Source: Nematostella vectensis (taxonomy: Eukaryota > Cnidaria > Anthozoa > Actiniaria > Edwardsiidae). From it: a stretch of 64,000 nucleotides of DNA. The stretch is taken from positions 14,382,085 through 14,446,084 of the forward strand of contig NC_064043.1 in assembly GCF_932526225.1 (NCBI RefSeq). The letters are read 5' to 3'. Position numbers and translations under genes: made by a program. A model generated the notes under the pieces. It was given only the letters and a program-made list of their open reading frames with translations, did no database searches and had not been told where the DNA came from. Below, piece after piece: positions 10,485-26,300 of the stretch. Each line of letters opens with the position of its first letter. Position 1 is the stretch's first letter.

Positions 10485-13400
10485 TATAACCGCACTCTAT
10501 CCCCCCCCGTATAACCGCACTCTACCCTTCCCCCGTATAACCGCACTCTACCATCACCTAGTATAACCGCACTCTTCCCTCCCCCCGTATAACCGCACTC
10601 TACCCTCCCTCCGTATAACCGCACTCTACCCTCCCCCCGTATAACCGCACTCTACCCTCCCTCCGTATAACCGCACTCTACCCTACCCCCGTATAACCGC
10701 ACTCTACCCTCCCCTCGTATAACTGCACTCTACCCTCCCTCCGAATAACCACACTCTACCCTCCCACGTATAACCACACTCTACCCTCCCCCCATATAAC
10801 CGCACTCTACCATCCCCCAGTATAACCGCACTCTACCATCCCTCCGTATAACCGCACTCTACCCTCCCCCGTATAACCGCAATCTACCATCCCCCAGTAT
10901 AACCGCACTCTACCATCCCCCCGTATAACCGCACTCTACCATCCCCCCGTATAACCGCACTCTACCATCCCCCCGTATAACCGCACTCTACCACCCCCCC
11001 GTATAACCGCACTCTACCATCCCCCCGTATAACCACACTCTACCCTCCCCCGGTATAACCACACTCTACCCTCCCAGGTATAACCCCACTCTACCCTCCC
11101 CCCGTATAACCGCACTCTACCATCCCCCAGTATAACCGCACTCTACCCTCCCTCCGTATAACCGCACTCTACCCTACCCCCGTATAACCGCACTCTACCC
11201 TCTCCCAGTATAACCGCACTCTACCACCCCCCGTATAACCGCACTCTACTCTCCTCGTATAACTGCACTCTACCCTCCCCCCGAATAACCACACTCTACC
11301 CTCCCACGTATAACCACACTCTACCCTCCCCCCATATAACCGCATTCTACCAACCCCCAGTATAACCGCACTCTATCCCCCCCGTATAACCGCACTCTAC
11401 CCTTCCCCCGTATAACCGCACTCTACCATCACCTAGTATAACCGCACTCTTCCCTCCCCCCGTATAACCGCACTCTACCCTCCCTCCGTATAACCCCACT
11501 CTACCCTCCCCCCGTATAACCGCACTCTACCCTCCCTCCGTATAACCGCACTCTACCCTACCCCCGTATAACCGCACTCTACCCTCCCCTCGTATAACTG
11601 CACTCTACCCTCCCTCCGAATAACCACACTCTACCCTCCCACGTATAACCACACTCTACCCTCCCCCCATATAACCGCACTCTACCATCCCCCAGTATAA
11701 CCGCACTCTACCATCCCTCCGTATAACCGCACTCTACCCTCCCCCGTATAACCGCAATCTACCATCCCCCAGTATAACCGCACTCTACCATCCGCCCGTA
11801 TAACCGCACTCTACCATCCCCCCGTATAACCGCACTCTACCATCCCCCCGTATAACCGCACTCTACCACCCCCCCGTATAACCGCACTCTACCATCCCCC
11901 CGTATAACCACACTCTACCCTCCCCCGGTATAACCACACTCTACCCTCCCACGTATAACCCCACTCTACCCTCCCCCCGTACAACCGCACTCTACCATCC
12001 CCCAGTATAACCGCACTCTACCCTCCCTCCGTATAACCGCACTCTACCCTACCCCCGTATAACCGCACTCTACCCTCTCCCAGTATAACCGCACTCTACC
12101 CCCCCCCCCCCCCAAATAACCGCACTCTACTCTCCTCGTATAACTGCACTCTACCCTCCCCCCGAATAACCACACTCTACCCTACCCCCGTATAACCGCA
12201 CTCTACCCTCTCCCAGTATAACCGCACTCTACCCCCCCCCCCCCCCCCCGTATAACCGCACTCTACTCTCCTCGTATAACTGCACTCTACCCTCCCCCCG
12301 GATAACCGCACTTTACCCTCTCTTCGTATAACCGCATTCTACACTCACCCGTATAACCGCACTCTACCCTCCCCCCGTATAACCGCACTCTACACTCCCC
12401 CGTATAACCGCACTCTACCCTCCCTCCGTATAACCGCACTCTACCCTCCCTCCGTATAACCACACTCTACACTCCCTCCGTATAACCGCACTCTACACTC
12501 ACCCGTATAACCGCACTCTACCCTCTCTTCGTATAACCGCATTCTACCCTCCCATCGTATAACCGCACTCTACACTCCCTCCGTATAACCGCACTCTACC
12601 CTCCCCCGTATAACCGCACTCTACCCTCCCCCCGTATAACCGCACTCTACACTCCCCCGTATAACCGCACTCTACCCTCCCACGTATAACCACAATCTAC
12701 CCTCCCATCGTATAACCGCACTCTACACTTCCTCCGTATAACCGCACTCTACACTCCCCCCGTATAACCGCACTCTACACTCCCCCCGTATAACCGCACT
12801 CTACACTCCCTCCGTATAACCGCACTCTACCTCCCCCCGTATAACCGCACTCTACCCTCCCCGTATAACCGCACTCTACCCTCCCCCCGTATAACCGCAC
12901 TCTACCTTCCACCCGTATAACCGCACTCTACCCTCTCCCCCCGTATAACCACACTTTTCCCCCCCCCCAGTATAACCGCACTCTACACTCACCCGTATAA
13001 CCGCACTCTACCCTCCCCCCGTATAACCGCACTCTACCATCCCCCAGTATAACCGCACTCTACCCTCCCTCCGTATAACCGCACTCTACCCTACCCCCGT
13101 ATAACCGCACTCTACCCTCTCCCAGTATAACCGCACTCTACCACCCCCCGTATAACCGCACTCTACTCTCCTCGTATAACTGCACTCTACCCTCCCCCCG
13201 AATAACCACACTCTACCCTCCCACGTATAACCACACTCTACCCTCCCCCCATATAACCGCATTCTACCAACCCCCAGTATAACCGCACTCTATCCCCCCC
13301 GTATAACCGCACTCTACCATCACCTAGTATAACCGCACTCTTCCCTCCCCCCGTATAACCGCACTCTACCCTCCCTCCGTATAACCCCACTCTACCCTCC

Positions 13401-15150
13401 CCCCGTATAACCGCACTCTACCCTCCCTCCGTATAACCGCACTCTACCCTACCCCCGTATAACCGCACTCTACCCTCCCCTCGTATAACTGCACTCTACC
13501 CTCCCTCCGAATAACCACACTCTACCCTCCCACGTATAACCACACTCTACCCTCCCCCCATATAACCGCACTCTACCATCCCCCAGTATAACCGCACTCT
13601 ACCATCCCTCCGTATAACCGCACTCTACCCTCCCCCGTATAACCGCAATCTACCATCCCCCAGTATAACCGCACTCTACCATCCGCCCGTATAACCGCAC
13701 TCTACCATCCCCCCGTATAACCGCACTCTACCATCCCCCCGTATAACCGCACTCTACCACCCCCCCGTATAACCGCACTCTACCATCCCCCCGTATAACC
13801 ACACTCTACCCTCCCCCGGTATAACCACACTCTACCCTCCCACGTATAACCCCACTCTACCCTCCCCCCGTACAACCGCACTCTACCATCCCCCAGTATA
13901 ACCGCACTCTACCCTCCCTCCGTATAACCGCACTCTACCCTACCCCCGTATAACCGCACTCTACCCTCTCCCAGTATAACCGCACTCTACCCCCCCCCCC
14001 CGTATAACCGCACTCTACTCTCCTCGTATAACTGCACTCTACCCTCCCCCCGAATAACCACACTCTACCCTACCCCCGTATAACCGCACTCTACCCTCTC
14101 CCAGTATAACCGCACTCTACCCCCCCCCCCCCCCCGTATAACCGCACTCTACTCTCCTCGTATAACTGCACTCTACCCTCCCCCCGGATAACCGCACTTT
14201 ACCCTCTCTTCGTATAACCGCATTCTACACTCACCCGTATAACCGCACTCTACCCTCCCCCCGTATAACCGCACTCTACACTCCCCCGTATAACCGCACT
14301 CTACCCTCCCTCCGTATAACCGCACTCTACCCTCCCTCCGTATAACCACACTCTACACTCCCTCCGTATAACCGCACTCTACACTCACCCGTATAACCGC
14401 ACTCTACCCTCTCTTCGTATAACCGCATTCTACCCTCCCATCGTATAACCGCACTCTACACTCCCTCCGTATAACCGCACTCTACCCTCCCCCGTATAAC
14501 CGCACTCTACCCTCCCCCCGTATAACCGCACTCTACACTCCCCCGTATAACCGCACTCTACCCTCCCACGTATAACCACAATCTACCCTCCCATCGTATA
14601 ACCGCACTCTACACTCCCTCCGTATAACCGCACTCTACACTCCCCCCGTATAACCGCACTCTACACTCCCCCCGTATAACCGCACTCTACACTCCCTCCG
14701 TATAACCGCACTCTACCCTCCCCCGTATAACCGCACTCTACCCTCCCCCCGTATAACCGCACTCTACACTCCCCCGTATAACCACACTCTACCCTCCCAC
14801 GTATAACCACAATCTACCCTCCCATCGTATAACCGCACTCTACACTCCCTCCGTATAACCGCACTCTACACTCACCCGTATAACCGCACTCTACCCTCCC
14901 CCCGTATAACCGCACTCTACACTCCCCCGTATAACCGCACTCTACCCTCCCTCCGTATAACCGCACTCTACCCTCCCTCCGTATAACCACACTCTACACT
15001 CCCCCCGTATAACCGCACTCTACCCTCCCTCCGTATAACCACACTCTACACTCCCTCCGTATAACCGCACTCTACACTCACCCGTATAACCGCACTCTAC
15101 CCTCCCCCCGTATAACCGCACTCTACACTCCCCCGTATAACCGCACTCTA
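10485..15150. repeat. Nested duplications at the left end of the array, offsets about 876 and 1,890 bp
   Basis: The rare ACCATCACCTAGTATAACCG unit occurs at about 10551, 11427 and 13317. Ordered flanking units match between the copies, with the 11370-13240 stretch largely repeated at 13270-15100. This indicates two successive tandem amplifications. Confidence 0.75.
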
Positions 15151-18100
15151 CCCTCCCCCCGTATAACCGCACTCTACCCCCCCCCCGTATAACCGTACTC
15201 TACCTCCCCCCGTATAACCGCACTCTACCCTCCCCGTATAACCGCACTCTACCCTCCCCCCGTATAACCGCACTCTACCTTCCACCCGTATAACCGCACT
15301 CTACCCTCTCCCCCCCGTATAACCACACTTTTCCCCCCCCCCAGTATAACCGCACTCTACCCTCCCCTCGCATAACCGCACTCTACCTCCCCCCCGTATA
15401 ACCGCACTCTACCTTACCCCCGTATAACCGCACTCTACCCTCCCTTCGTATAACCGCACTCTACCCTCCCCTTGTATAACCGCACTCTACCCTCCCCCCC
15501 GTATAACCGCACTCTACCCTCCCCCCGTATAACCGCACTCTACCCTCCCCACGTATAACCGCACTCTACCCTCCCTCCGTATAACCGCACTCTACCCTCC
15601 CCCAGTACAACCGCACTCTACACTCCCCCGTATAACCGCACTCTACCCTCCCCCCGTATAACCGCACTCTACCCTCCCCCCGTATAACCGCACTCTACCC
15701 TCCCCCCGTTTAACCGCACTCTACCCTCCCCTCGTATAACAGCACTCTGCTCTTCCCCCGTATAACCGCACTCTTCCCTCTCCCCGTATAACCGTACTCT
15801 ACCCCCCCCCCCGTATAACCGCACTCTCCCCCCCCGTATAGCCGCACTCTAGCCTCCCCTCGTATAACTGCACTCTACCCTCCCCCCGAATAACCACACT
15901 CTATCCTCCCCCGTATAACCGCACTCTTCCCTCCCCCGTATAACCGAACTTTTCCCTCACCCCCTGTATAACCGCACTCTACCCTCCCTCCGTATAACCG
16001 CACTCTACCCTACCCCCGTATAACCGCACTCTACCCTCCCCTCGTATAACTGCACTCTACCCTCCCTCCGAATAACCACACTCTACCCTCCCACGTATAA
16101 CCACACTCTACCCTCCCCCCATATAACCGCACTCTACCATCCCCCAGTATAACCGCACTCTACCATCCCTCCGTATAACCGCACTTTACCCTCCCCCGTA
16201 TAACCGCAATCTACCATCCCCCAGTATAACCGCACTCTACCATCCCCCCGTATAACCGCACTCTACCATCCCCCCGTATAACCGCACTCTACCATCCCCC
16301 CGTATAACCGCACTCTACCATCCCCCAGTATAACCGCACTCTACCCTCCCTCCGTATAACCGCACTCTACCCTCTCCCAGTATAACCGCACCCTACCATC
16401 CCCCAGTATAACCGCACTCTACTATCCCCCCGTATAACCACACTCTACCCCCTCGTATAACTGCACTGTATCCCCCCCCCCCGTATAACCACACTCTACC
16501 CTCCCCAGGTATAACCACACTCTACCCTCCCACGTATAAACACACTCTACCCTCCCCCCATATAACCGCACTCTACCATCCCCCAGTATAACCGCACTCT
16601 ACCATCCCCCCGTATAACCGCACTCTACCATCCCCCCGTATAACCGCACTCTACCATCCCCCCGTATAACCGCACTCTACCATCCCCCAGTATAACCGCA
16701 CTCTACCCTCCCTCCGTATAACCGCACTCTACCATCCCCCCGTATAACCACACTCTACCCTCCCACGTATAACCCCACTCTACCCTCCCCCCGTATAACC
16801 GCACTCTACCATCCCCCAGTATAACCGCACTCTACCCTCCCTCCGTATAACCGCACTCTACCCTACCCCCGTATAACCGCACTCTACCCTCTCCCAGTAT
16901 AACCGCACTCTACCCCCCCCCCCCCCGTATAACCGCACTCTACTCTCCTCGTATAACTGCACTCTACCCTCCCCCCGAATAACCACACTCTACCCTCCCA
17001 CGTATAACCACACTCTACCCTCCCCCCCGTATAACCACACTCTACCCTCCCCCCAGTATAACCGCACTCTACCCTCCCCCTGTATAAAAACAATCTACCC
17101 TCTCCCCGTATAACCGCACTCTACCCTCCAAGTATAACCGCACTCTACACTCCCCCCGTATAACCGCACTCTACCTTCCACCCGTATAACCGCACTCTAC
17201 CTTCTCCCCCCCGTATAACCACACTCTCCCCCCCCCAGTATAACCGCACTCTACCCTCCCCTCGCATAACCGCACTCTACCTCCCCCCCGTATAACCGCA
17301 CTCTATCTTACCCAAGTATAACCGCACTCTACCCTCCCTTCGTATAACCGCACTCTACCCTCCCCTTGTATAACCGCACTCTACCCTCCCCCCGTATAAC
17401 CGCACTCTACCCTCCCCCCGTATAACCGCACTCTACCCTCCCCCCGTATAACCGCACTCTACCCTCCCTCCGTATAACCGCACTCTACCCTCCCACAGTA
17501 CAACCGCACTCTACACTCCCCCGTATAACCGCACTCTACCCTCCCCCCGTATAACCGAAATCTACCCTCCCCCCGTATAACCGCACTCTACCCTCCCCCC
17601 GTTTAACCGCACTCTACTCTCCTCGTATAACTGCACTCTACCCTCCCCCCGAATAACCACACTCTACCCTCCCACGTATAACCACACTCTACCCTCCCCC
17701 CATATAACCGAATTCTACCAACCCCCAGTATAACCGCACTCTACCATCCCCCCGTATAACCGCACTCTAACCTACCCCCATATAACCGCACTCTACCATC
17801 CCCCAGTATAACCGCACTCTACCATCCCCCCGTATAACCGCACTCTACCATCCCCCCGTATAACCGCACTCTACCATCCACCCGTATAACCGCACTCTAC
17901 CTTCCCCCGTATAACCGCACTCTACCCCCCCCCGTATAACCGCACTCTAACATCCCCCCGTATAACCGCACTCTACCATCCCCCCGTATAACCACACTCT
18001 ACCCTCCCCCGGTATAACCACACTCTACCCTCCCACGTATAACCACACTCTACCCTCCCCCCGTATAACCGCACACTACCATCCCCCAGTATAACCGCAC

Positions 18101-20399
18101 TCTACCATCCCCCCGTATAACCGCACTCTACCATCCCCCAGTATAACCGCACTCTACCATCCTCCCGTATAACCACACTCTACCCCCTCGTATAACTGCA
18201 CTGTACCCCCCCCCCGTATAACCACACTCTACCCTCCCCAGGTATAACCACACTCTACCCTCCCACGTATAACCACACTCTACCCTCCCCCCCCGTATAA
18301 CCACACTCTACCCTCCCCCCAGTATAACCGCACTCTACCCTCCCCCTGTATAAAAACAATCTACCCTCTACCCGTATAACCGCACTCTACCCTCCCCCCG
18401 TATAACCGCACTCTACCCTCCCTCGTATAACCGCATTCTAACCTCCCCCCGTATAACCGCACTCTACCCTCCCCTCATATAACCGCATTCTACCTCCCCC
18501 CCCGAATAACCGCACTCTACCCTAACCCCGTATAACCGCACTCTACCCTCCCTTCGTAAAACCGCACTCTACACTCCCCCCGTATAACCGCACTCTACCA
18601 TCCCCCCCCGTATGACCGCACTCTACCCTCCACCTGTATAACCGCAGTCTACCATCCCCTCGTATAAACGCACTCTATCCCCCCCGTATAACCACACTCT
18701 ACCCTCCCCCCGTATAACCGCACTCTACCCTCCCCCCGTATAACCGCACTCTACCCTCTCCCAGTATAACCGCACCCTACCATCCCTCAGTATAACCGCA
18801 CTCTACCATCCCCCCGTATAACCACACTCTACCCCCTCGTATAACTGCACTGTATCCCCCCCCCCCCCCCCGTATAACCACACTCTACCCTCCCCAGGTA
18901 TAACCACACTCTACCCTCCCACGTATAACCACACTCTACCCTCCCCCCATATAACCGCACTCTACCATCCCCCAGTATAACCGCACTCTACCATCCCTCC
19001 GTATAACCGCACTCTACCCTCCCCCGTATAACCGCAATCTACCATCCCCCAGTATAACCGCACTCTACCATCCCCCCGTATAACCGCACTCTACCATCCC
19101 CCCGTATAACCGCACTCTACCATCCCCCCGTATAACCGCACTCTACCACCCCCCCGTATAACCGCACTCTACCATCCCCCCGTATAACCACACTCTACCC
19201 TCCCCCGGTATAACCACACTCTACCCTCCCACGTATAACCCCACTCTACTCTCCCCCCGTATAACCGCACTCTACCATCCCCCAGTATAACCGCACTCTA
19301 CCCTCCCTCCGTATAACCGCACTCTACCCTACCCCCGTATAACCGCACTCTACCCTCTCCCAGTATAACCGCACTCTACCCCCCCCGTATAACCGCACTC
19401 TACTCTCCTCGTATAACTGCACTCTACCCTCCCCCCGAATAACCACACTCTACCCTCCCCTCATATAACCGCACTCTACCTCCCCCCCCCCGAATAACCG
19501 CACTCTACCCTACCCCCGTATAACCGCACTCTAACCTCCCTTCGTAAAACCGCACTCTACACTCCCCCCGTATAACCGCACTCTACCATCCCCCCCCGTA
19601 TGACCGCACTCTACCCTCCACCTGTATAACCGCAGTCTACCATCCCCTCGTATAAACGCACTCTATCCCCCCCGTATAACCACACTCTACCCTCCCCCCC
19701 GTATAACCGCACTCTACCCTCCTCCCGTATAACCACACTCTACCCTCTCACGTATAACCACACTCTACCCTCCCCCCATATAACCGCACTCTACCATCCC
19801 CCTGTATAACCGCACTCTACCATCCCCACGTATAACCGGACTCTACCACCCCCCCGTATAACCGCACTCTACCATCCCCCCGTATAACCACACTCTACCC
19901 TCCCCCGGTATAACCACACTCTACCCTCCCACGTGTAACCCCACTCTACCCTCCCCCAGTATAACCGCACTCTACCATCCCCCAGTATAACCGCACTCTA
20001 CCCTCCCTCCGTATAACCGCACTCTACCCTACCCCCGTATAACCGCACTCTACCCTCTCCCAGTATAACCGCACTCTACTCTCCCCCGTATAACCGCACT
20101 CTACACTCCCCCCGTATAACCGCACTCTACACTCACCCGTATAACCGCACTCTACCCTCCCCCCGTATAACCGCACTCTACACTCCCCCGTATAACCGCA
20201 CTCTACCCTCCCCCCGTATAACCGCACTCTACCCCCCCCCCCCCGTATAACCGTACTCTACCTCCCCCCGTATAACCGCACTCTACCCTCCCAGTATAAC
20301 CGCACTCTACCCTCCCCCCGTATAACCGCACTCTACCTTCCACCCGTATAACCGCACTCTACCCTCTCCCCCCCGTATAACCACACTCTCCCCCCCCCC

Positions 20400-23300
20400 C
20401 AGTATAACCGCACTCTACCCTCCCCAGGTATAACCACACTCTACCCTCCCACGTATAACCACACTCTACCCTCCCCCCCGTATAACCACACTCTACCCTC
20501 CCCCCAGTATAACCGCACTCTACCCTCCCCCTGTATAAAAACAATCTACCCTCTCCCCGTATAACCGCACTCTACCCTCCCCCCGTATAACCGCACTCTA
20601 CCCTCCCTCGTATAACCGCATTCTAACCTCCCCCCGTATAACCGCACTCTACCCTCCCCTCATATAACCGCATTCTACCTCCCCCCCCCCCGAATAACCG
20701 CACTCTACCCTAACCCCGTATAACCGCACACTACCCTCCCTTCGTAAAATCGCACTCTACACTCCCCCCGTATAACCGCACTCTATCATCCCCCCCAGTA
20801 TGACCGCACTCTACCCTCCACCTGTATAACCGCAGTCTACAATCCCCTCGTATAAACGCATTCTACCTCCCCCCCCCCCGAATAACCGCACTCTACCCTA
20901 ACCCCGTATAACCGCACACTACCCTCCCTTCGTAAAATCGCACTCTACACTCCCCCCGTATAACCGCACTCTATCATCCCCCCCAGTATGACCGCACTCT
21001 ACCCTCCACCTGTATAACCGCAGTCTACAATCCCCTCGTATAAACGCACTCTATCCCCCCAGTATAACCACACTCTACCCTCCCCCCGTATAACCGCACT
21101 CTACCCTCCCCCCGTATAACCGCACTCTACCCTCTCCCAGTATAACCGCACCCTACCATCCCCCAGTATAACCGCACTCTACCATCCCCCCGTATAACCA
21201 CACTCTACCCCCTCGTATAACTGCACTGTATCCCCCCCCCGTATAACCACACTCTACCCTCCCCAGGTATAACCACACTCTACCCTCCCACGTATAAACA
21301 CACTCTACCCTCCCCCCATATAACCGCACTCTACCATCCCCCCGTATAACCACACTCTACCCTTCCCCGGTATAACCACACTCTACCCTCCCACGTATAA
21401 CCCCACTCTACCCTCCCCCCGTATAACCGCACTCTACCATCCCCCAGTATAACCGCACTCTACCCTCCCTCCGTATAACCGCACTCTACCCTACCCCCGT
21501 ATAACCGCACTCTACCCTCTCCCAGTATAACCGCACTCTACCCCCCCCCCCGTATAACCGCACTCTACTCTCCTCGTATAACTGCACTCTAACCTCCCCC
21601 CGAATAACCACACTCTACCCTCCCACGTATAACCACACACTACCCTCCCCCCATATAACCGCATTCTACCAACCCTCAGTATAACCGCACTTTACCTCCC
21701 CCCCCCGAATAACCGCACTCTACCCTACCCCCGTATAACCGCACTCTAACCTCCCTTCGTAAAACCGCACTCTACACTCCCCCCGTATAACCGCACTCTA
21801 CCATCCCCCCCCCGTATGACCGCACTCTACCCTCCACCTGTATAACCGCAGTCTACCATCCCCTCGTATAAACGCACTCTATCCCCCCCGTATAACCACA
21901 CTCTACCCTCCCCCCCGTATAACCGCACTCTACCCTCCCCCCGTATAACCACACTCTACCCTCCCACGTATAACCACACTCTACCCTCCCCCCATATAAC
22001 CGCACTCTACCATCCCCCCGTATAACCGCACTCTACCATCCCCACGTATAACCGCACTCTACCACCCCCCCGTATAACCGCACTCTACCATCCCCCCGTA
22101 TAACCACACTCTATCCTCCCCCGGTATAACCACACTCTACCCTCCCACGTATAACCCCACTCTACCCTCCCCCCGTATAACCGCACTCTACCATCCCCCA
22201 GTATAACCGCACTCTACCTTCCACCCGTATAACCGCACTCTACCTTCTCCCCCCCGTATAACCACACTCTCCCCCCCCAGTATAACCGCACTCTACCCTC
22301 CCCTCGCATAACCGCACTCTACCTCCCCCCCGTATAACCGCACTCTACCTTACCCCCGTATAACCGCACTCTACCCTCCCTTCGTATAACCGCACTCTAC
22401 CCTCCCCTTGTATAACCGCACTCTACCCTCCCCCCGTATAACCGCACTCTACCTTCCCCCCGTATAACCGCACTCTACCCTCCCCCCGTATAACCGCACT
22501 CTACCCTCCCTCCGTATAACCGCACTCTACCCTCCCCAAGTACAACCGCACTCTACACTCCCCCGTATAACCGCACTCTACCCTCCCCCCGTATAACCGC
22601 ACTCTACCCTCCCCCCGTATAACCGCACTCTACCCTCCCCCCGTTTAACCGCACTCTACCCTCCCCTCGTATAACAGCACTCTGCTCTTCCCCCGTATAA
22701 CCGCACTCTTCCCTCTCCCCGTATAACCACACTCTACCCTCCCCCCAGTATAACCGCACTCTACCCTCCCCCTGTATAAAAACAATCTACCCTCTCCCCG
22801 TATAACCGCACTCTACCCTCCCCCCGTATAACCGCACTCTACCCTCCCTCGTATAACCGCACTCTACCCTCTCCCCCCCGTATAACCACACTCTCCCCCC
22901 CTCCCCAGTATAACCGCACTCTACCCTCCCCTCGCATAACCGCACTCTACCTCCCCCCGTATAACCGCACTCTACCTTACCCCCGTATAACCGCACTCTA
23001 CCCTCCCTTCGTATAACCGCACTCTACCCTCCCCTTGTATAACCGCACTCTACCCTCCCCCCGTATACCGCACTCTACCCTCCCCCCGTATAACCGCATT
23101 CTACCCTCCCCCCGTATAACCGCACTCTACCCTCCCTCCGTATAACCGCACTCTACCCTCCCCCAGTACAACCGCACTCTACACTCCCCCGTATAACCGC
23201 ACTCTACCCTCCCCCCGTATAACCGCACTCTACCCCCCCCCCCCGTATAACCGCACTCTACCCTCCCCCCGTTTAACCGCACTCTACCCTCCCCTCGTAT

Positions 23301-26300
23301 AACAGCACTCTGCTCTTCCCCCGTATAACCGCACTCTTCCCTCTCCCCGTATAACCGCACTCTTCCCTCCCCCGTATAACCGAACTTTTCCCTCACCCCC
23401 TGTATAACCGCACTCTACCCTCCCTCCGTATAACCGCACTCTACCCTACCCCCGTATAACCGCACTCTACCCTCCCCTCGTATAACTGCACTCTACCCTC
23501 CCTCCGAATAACCACACTCTACCCTCCCACGTATAACCACACTCTACCCTCCCCCCATATAACCGCACTCTACCATCCCCCCGTATAACCGCACTCTACC
23601 ATCCCCCCGTATAACCGCACTCTACCACTCCCCCGTATAACCGCACTCTACCATCCCCAGGTATAACCACACTCTACCCTCCCACGTATAACCACACTCT
23701 ACCCTCCCACGTATAACCCCACTCTACCCTCCCCCCGTATAACCGCACTCTACCATCCCCCAGTATAACCGCACTCTACCCTCCCTCCGTATAACCGCAC
23801 TCTACCCTACAACCGTATAACCGCACTCCACCCTCTCCCAGTATAACCGCACTCTACACTCCCCCGTATAACCGCACTCTACCCTCCCCCCGTATAACCG
23901 CACTCTACCCTCCCCCCGTATAACCGCACTCTACCCTCCACCCGTTTAACCGCACTCTACCCTCCCTTCGTATAACAGCACTCTGCTCTTCCCCCGTATA
24001 ACCGCACTCTTCCCTCTCCCCGTATAACCGTACTCTACCCCCCCCCCCCGTATAACCGCACTCTCCCCCCCGTATAGCCGCACTCTAGCCTCCCCTCGTA
24101 TAACTGCACTCTACCCTCCCCCCGAATAACCACACTCTATCCTCCCCCGTATAACCGCACTCTTCCCTCCCCCGTATAACCGAACTTTTCCCTCACCCCC
24201 TGTATAACCGCACTCTACCCTCCCTCCGTATAACCGCACTCTACCCTACCCCCGTATAACCGCACTCTACCCTCCCCCAGTATAACCACACTCTACCCTC
24301 CCACGTATAACCCCACTCTACCCTCCCCCCGTATAACCGCACTCTACCATCCCCCAGTATAACCGCACTCTACCCTCCCTCCGTATAACCGCACTCTACC
24401 CTACCCCCGTATAACCGCACTCTACCCTCTCCCAGTATAACCGCACTCTACCCTACCCCCGTATAACCGCACTCTACCCTCCCCTCGTATAACTGCACTC
24501 TACCCTCCCTCCGAATAACCACACTCTACCCTCCCACGTATAACCACACTCTACCCTCCCCCCATATAACCGCACTCTACCATCCCCCAGTATAACCGCA
24601 CTCTACCATCCCTCCGTATAACCGCACTCTACCCTCCCCCGTATAACCGCAATCTACCATCCCCCAGTATAACCGCACTCTACCATCCCCCCGTATAACC
24701 GCACTCTACCATCCCCCCGTATAACCGCACTCTACCATCCCCCCGTATAACCGCACTCTACCATCCCCCAGTATAACCGCACTCTACCCTCCCTCCGTAT
24801 AACCGCACTCTACCCTCTCCCAGTATAACCGCACCCTACCATCCCCCAGTATAACCGCACTCTACCATCCCCCCGTATAACCACACTCTACCCCCTCGTA
24901 TAACTGCACTGTATCCCCCCCCGTATAACCACACTCTACCCTCCCCAGGTATAACCACACTCCACCCTCCCACGTATAAACACACTCTACCCTCCCCCCA
25001 TATAACCGCACTCTACCATCCCCCAGTATAACCGCACTCTACCATCCCCCCGTATAACCGCACTCTACCATCCCCCCGTATAACCGCACTCTACCATCCC
25101 CCCGTATAACCGCACTCTACCATCCCCCAGTATAACCGCACTCTACCCTCCCTCGGTATAACCGCACTCTACCATCCCCCCGTATAACCACACTCTACCC
25201 TCCCACGTATAACCCCACTCTACCCTCCTTCCGTATAACCGCACTCTACCATCCCCCAGTATAACCGCACTCTACCCTCCCTCCGTATAACCGCACTCTA
25301 CCCTACCCCCGTATAACCGCACTCTACCCTCTCCCAGTATAACCGCACTCTACCCCCCCCCCCCCCCGTATAACCGCACTCTACTCTCCTCGTATAACTG
25401 CACTCTACCCTCCCCCCGAATAACCACACTCTACCCTCCCACGTATAACCACACTCTACCCTCCCCCCCGTATAACCACACTCTACCCTCCCCCCAGTAT
25501 AACCGCACTCTACCCTCCCCCTGTATAAAAACAATCTACCCTCTCCCCGTATAACCGCACTCTACCCTCCAAGTATAACCGCACTCTACACTCCCCCCGT
25601 ATAACCGCACTCTACCTTCCACCCGTATAACCGCACTCTACCTTCTCCCCCCCGTATAACCACACTCTCCCCCCCCCCCAGTATAACCGCACTCTACCCT
25701 CCCCTCGCATAACCGCACTCTACCTCCCCCCCGTATAACCGCACTCTATCTTACCCAAGTATAACCGCACTCTACCCTCCCTTCGTATAACCGCACTCTA
25801 CCCTCCCCTTGTATAACCGCACCCTACCCTCCCCCCGTATAACCGCACTCTACCCTCCCCCCGTATAACCGCACTCTACCCTCCCCCCGTATAACCGCAC
25901 TCTACCCTCCCTCCGTATAACCGCACTCTACCCTCCCACAGTACAACCGCACTCTACACTCCCCCGTATAACCGCACTCTACCCTCCCCCCGTATAACCG
26001 AAATCTACCCTCCCCCCGTATAACCGCACTCTACCCTCCCCCCGTTTAACCGCACTCTACTCTCCTCGTATAACTGCACTCTACCCTCCCCCCGAATAAC
26101 CACACTCTACCCTCCCACGTATAACCACACTCTACCCTCCCCCCATATAACCGAATTCTACCAACCCCCAGTATAACCGCACTCTACCATCCCCCCGTAT
26201 AACCGCACTCTACCCTACCCCCATATAACCGCACTCTACCATCCCCCAGTATAACCGCACTCTACCATCCCCCCGTATAACCGCACTCTACCATCCCCCC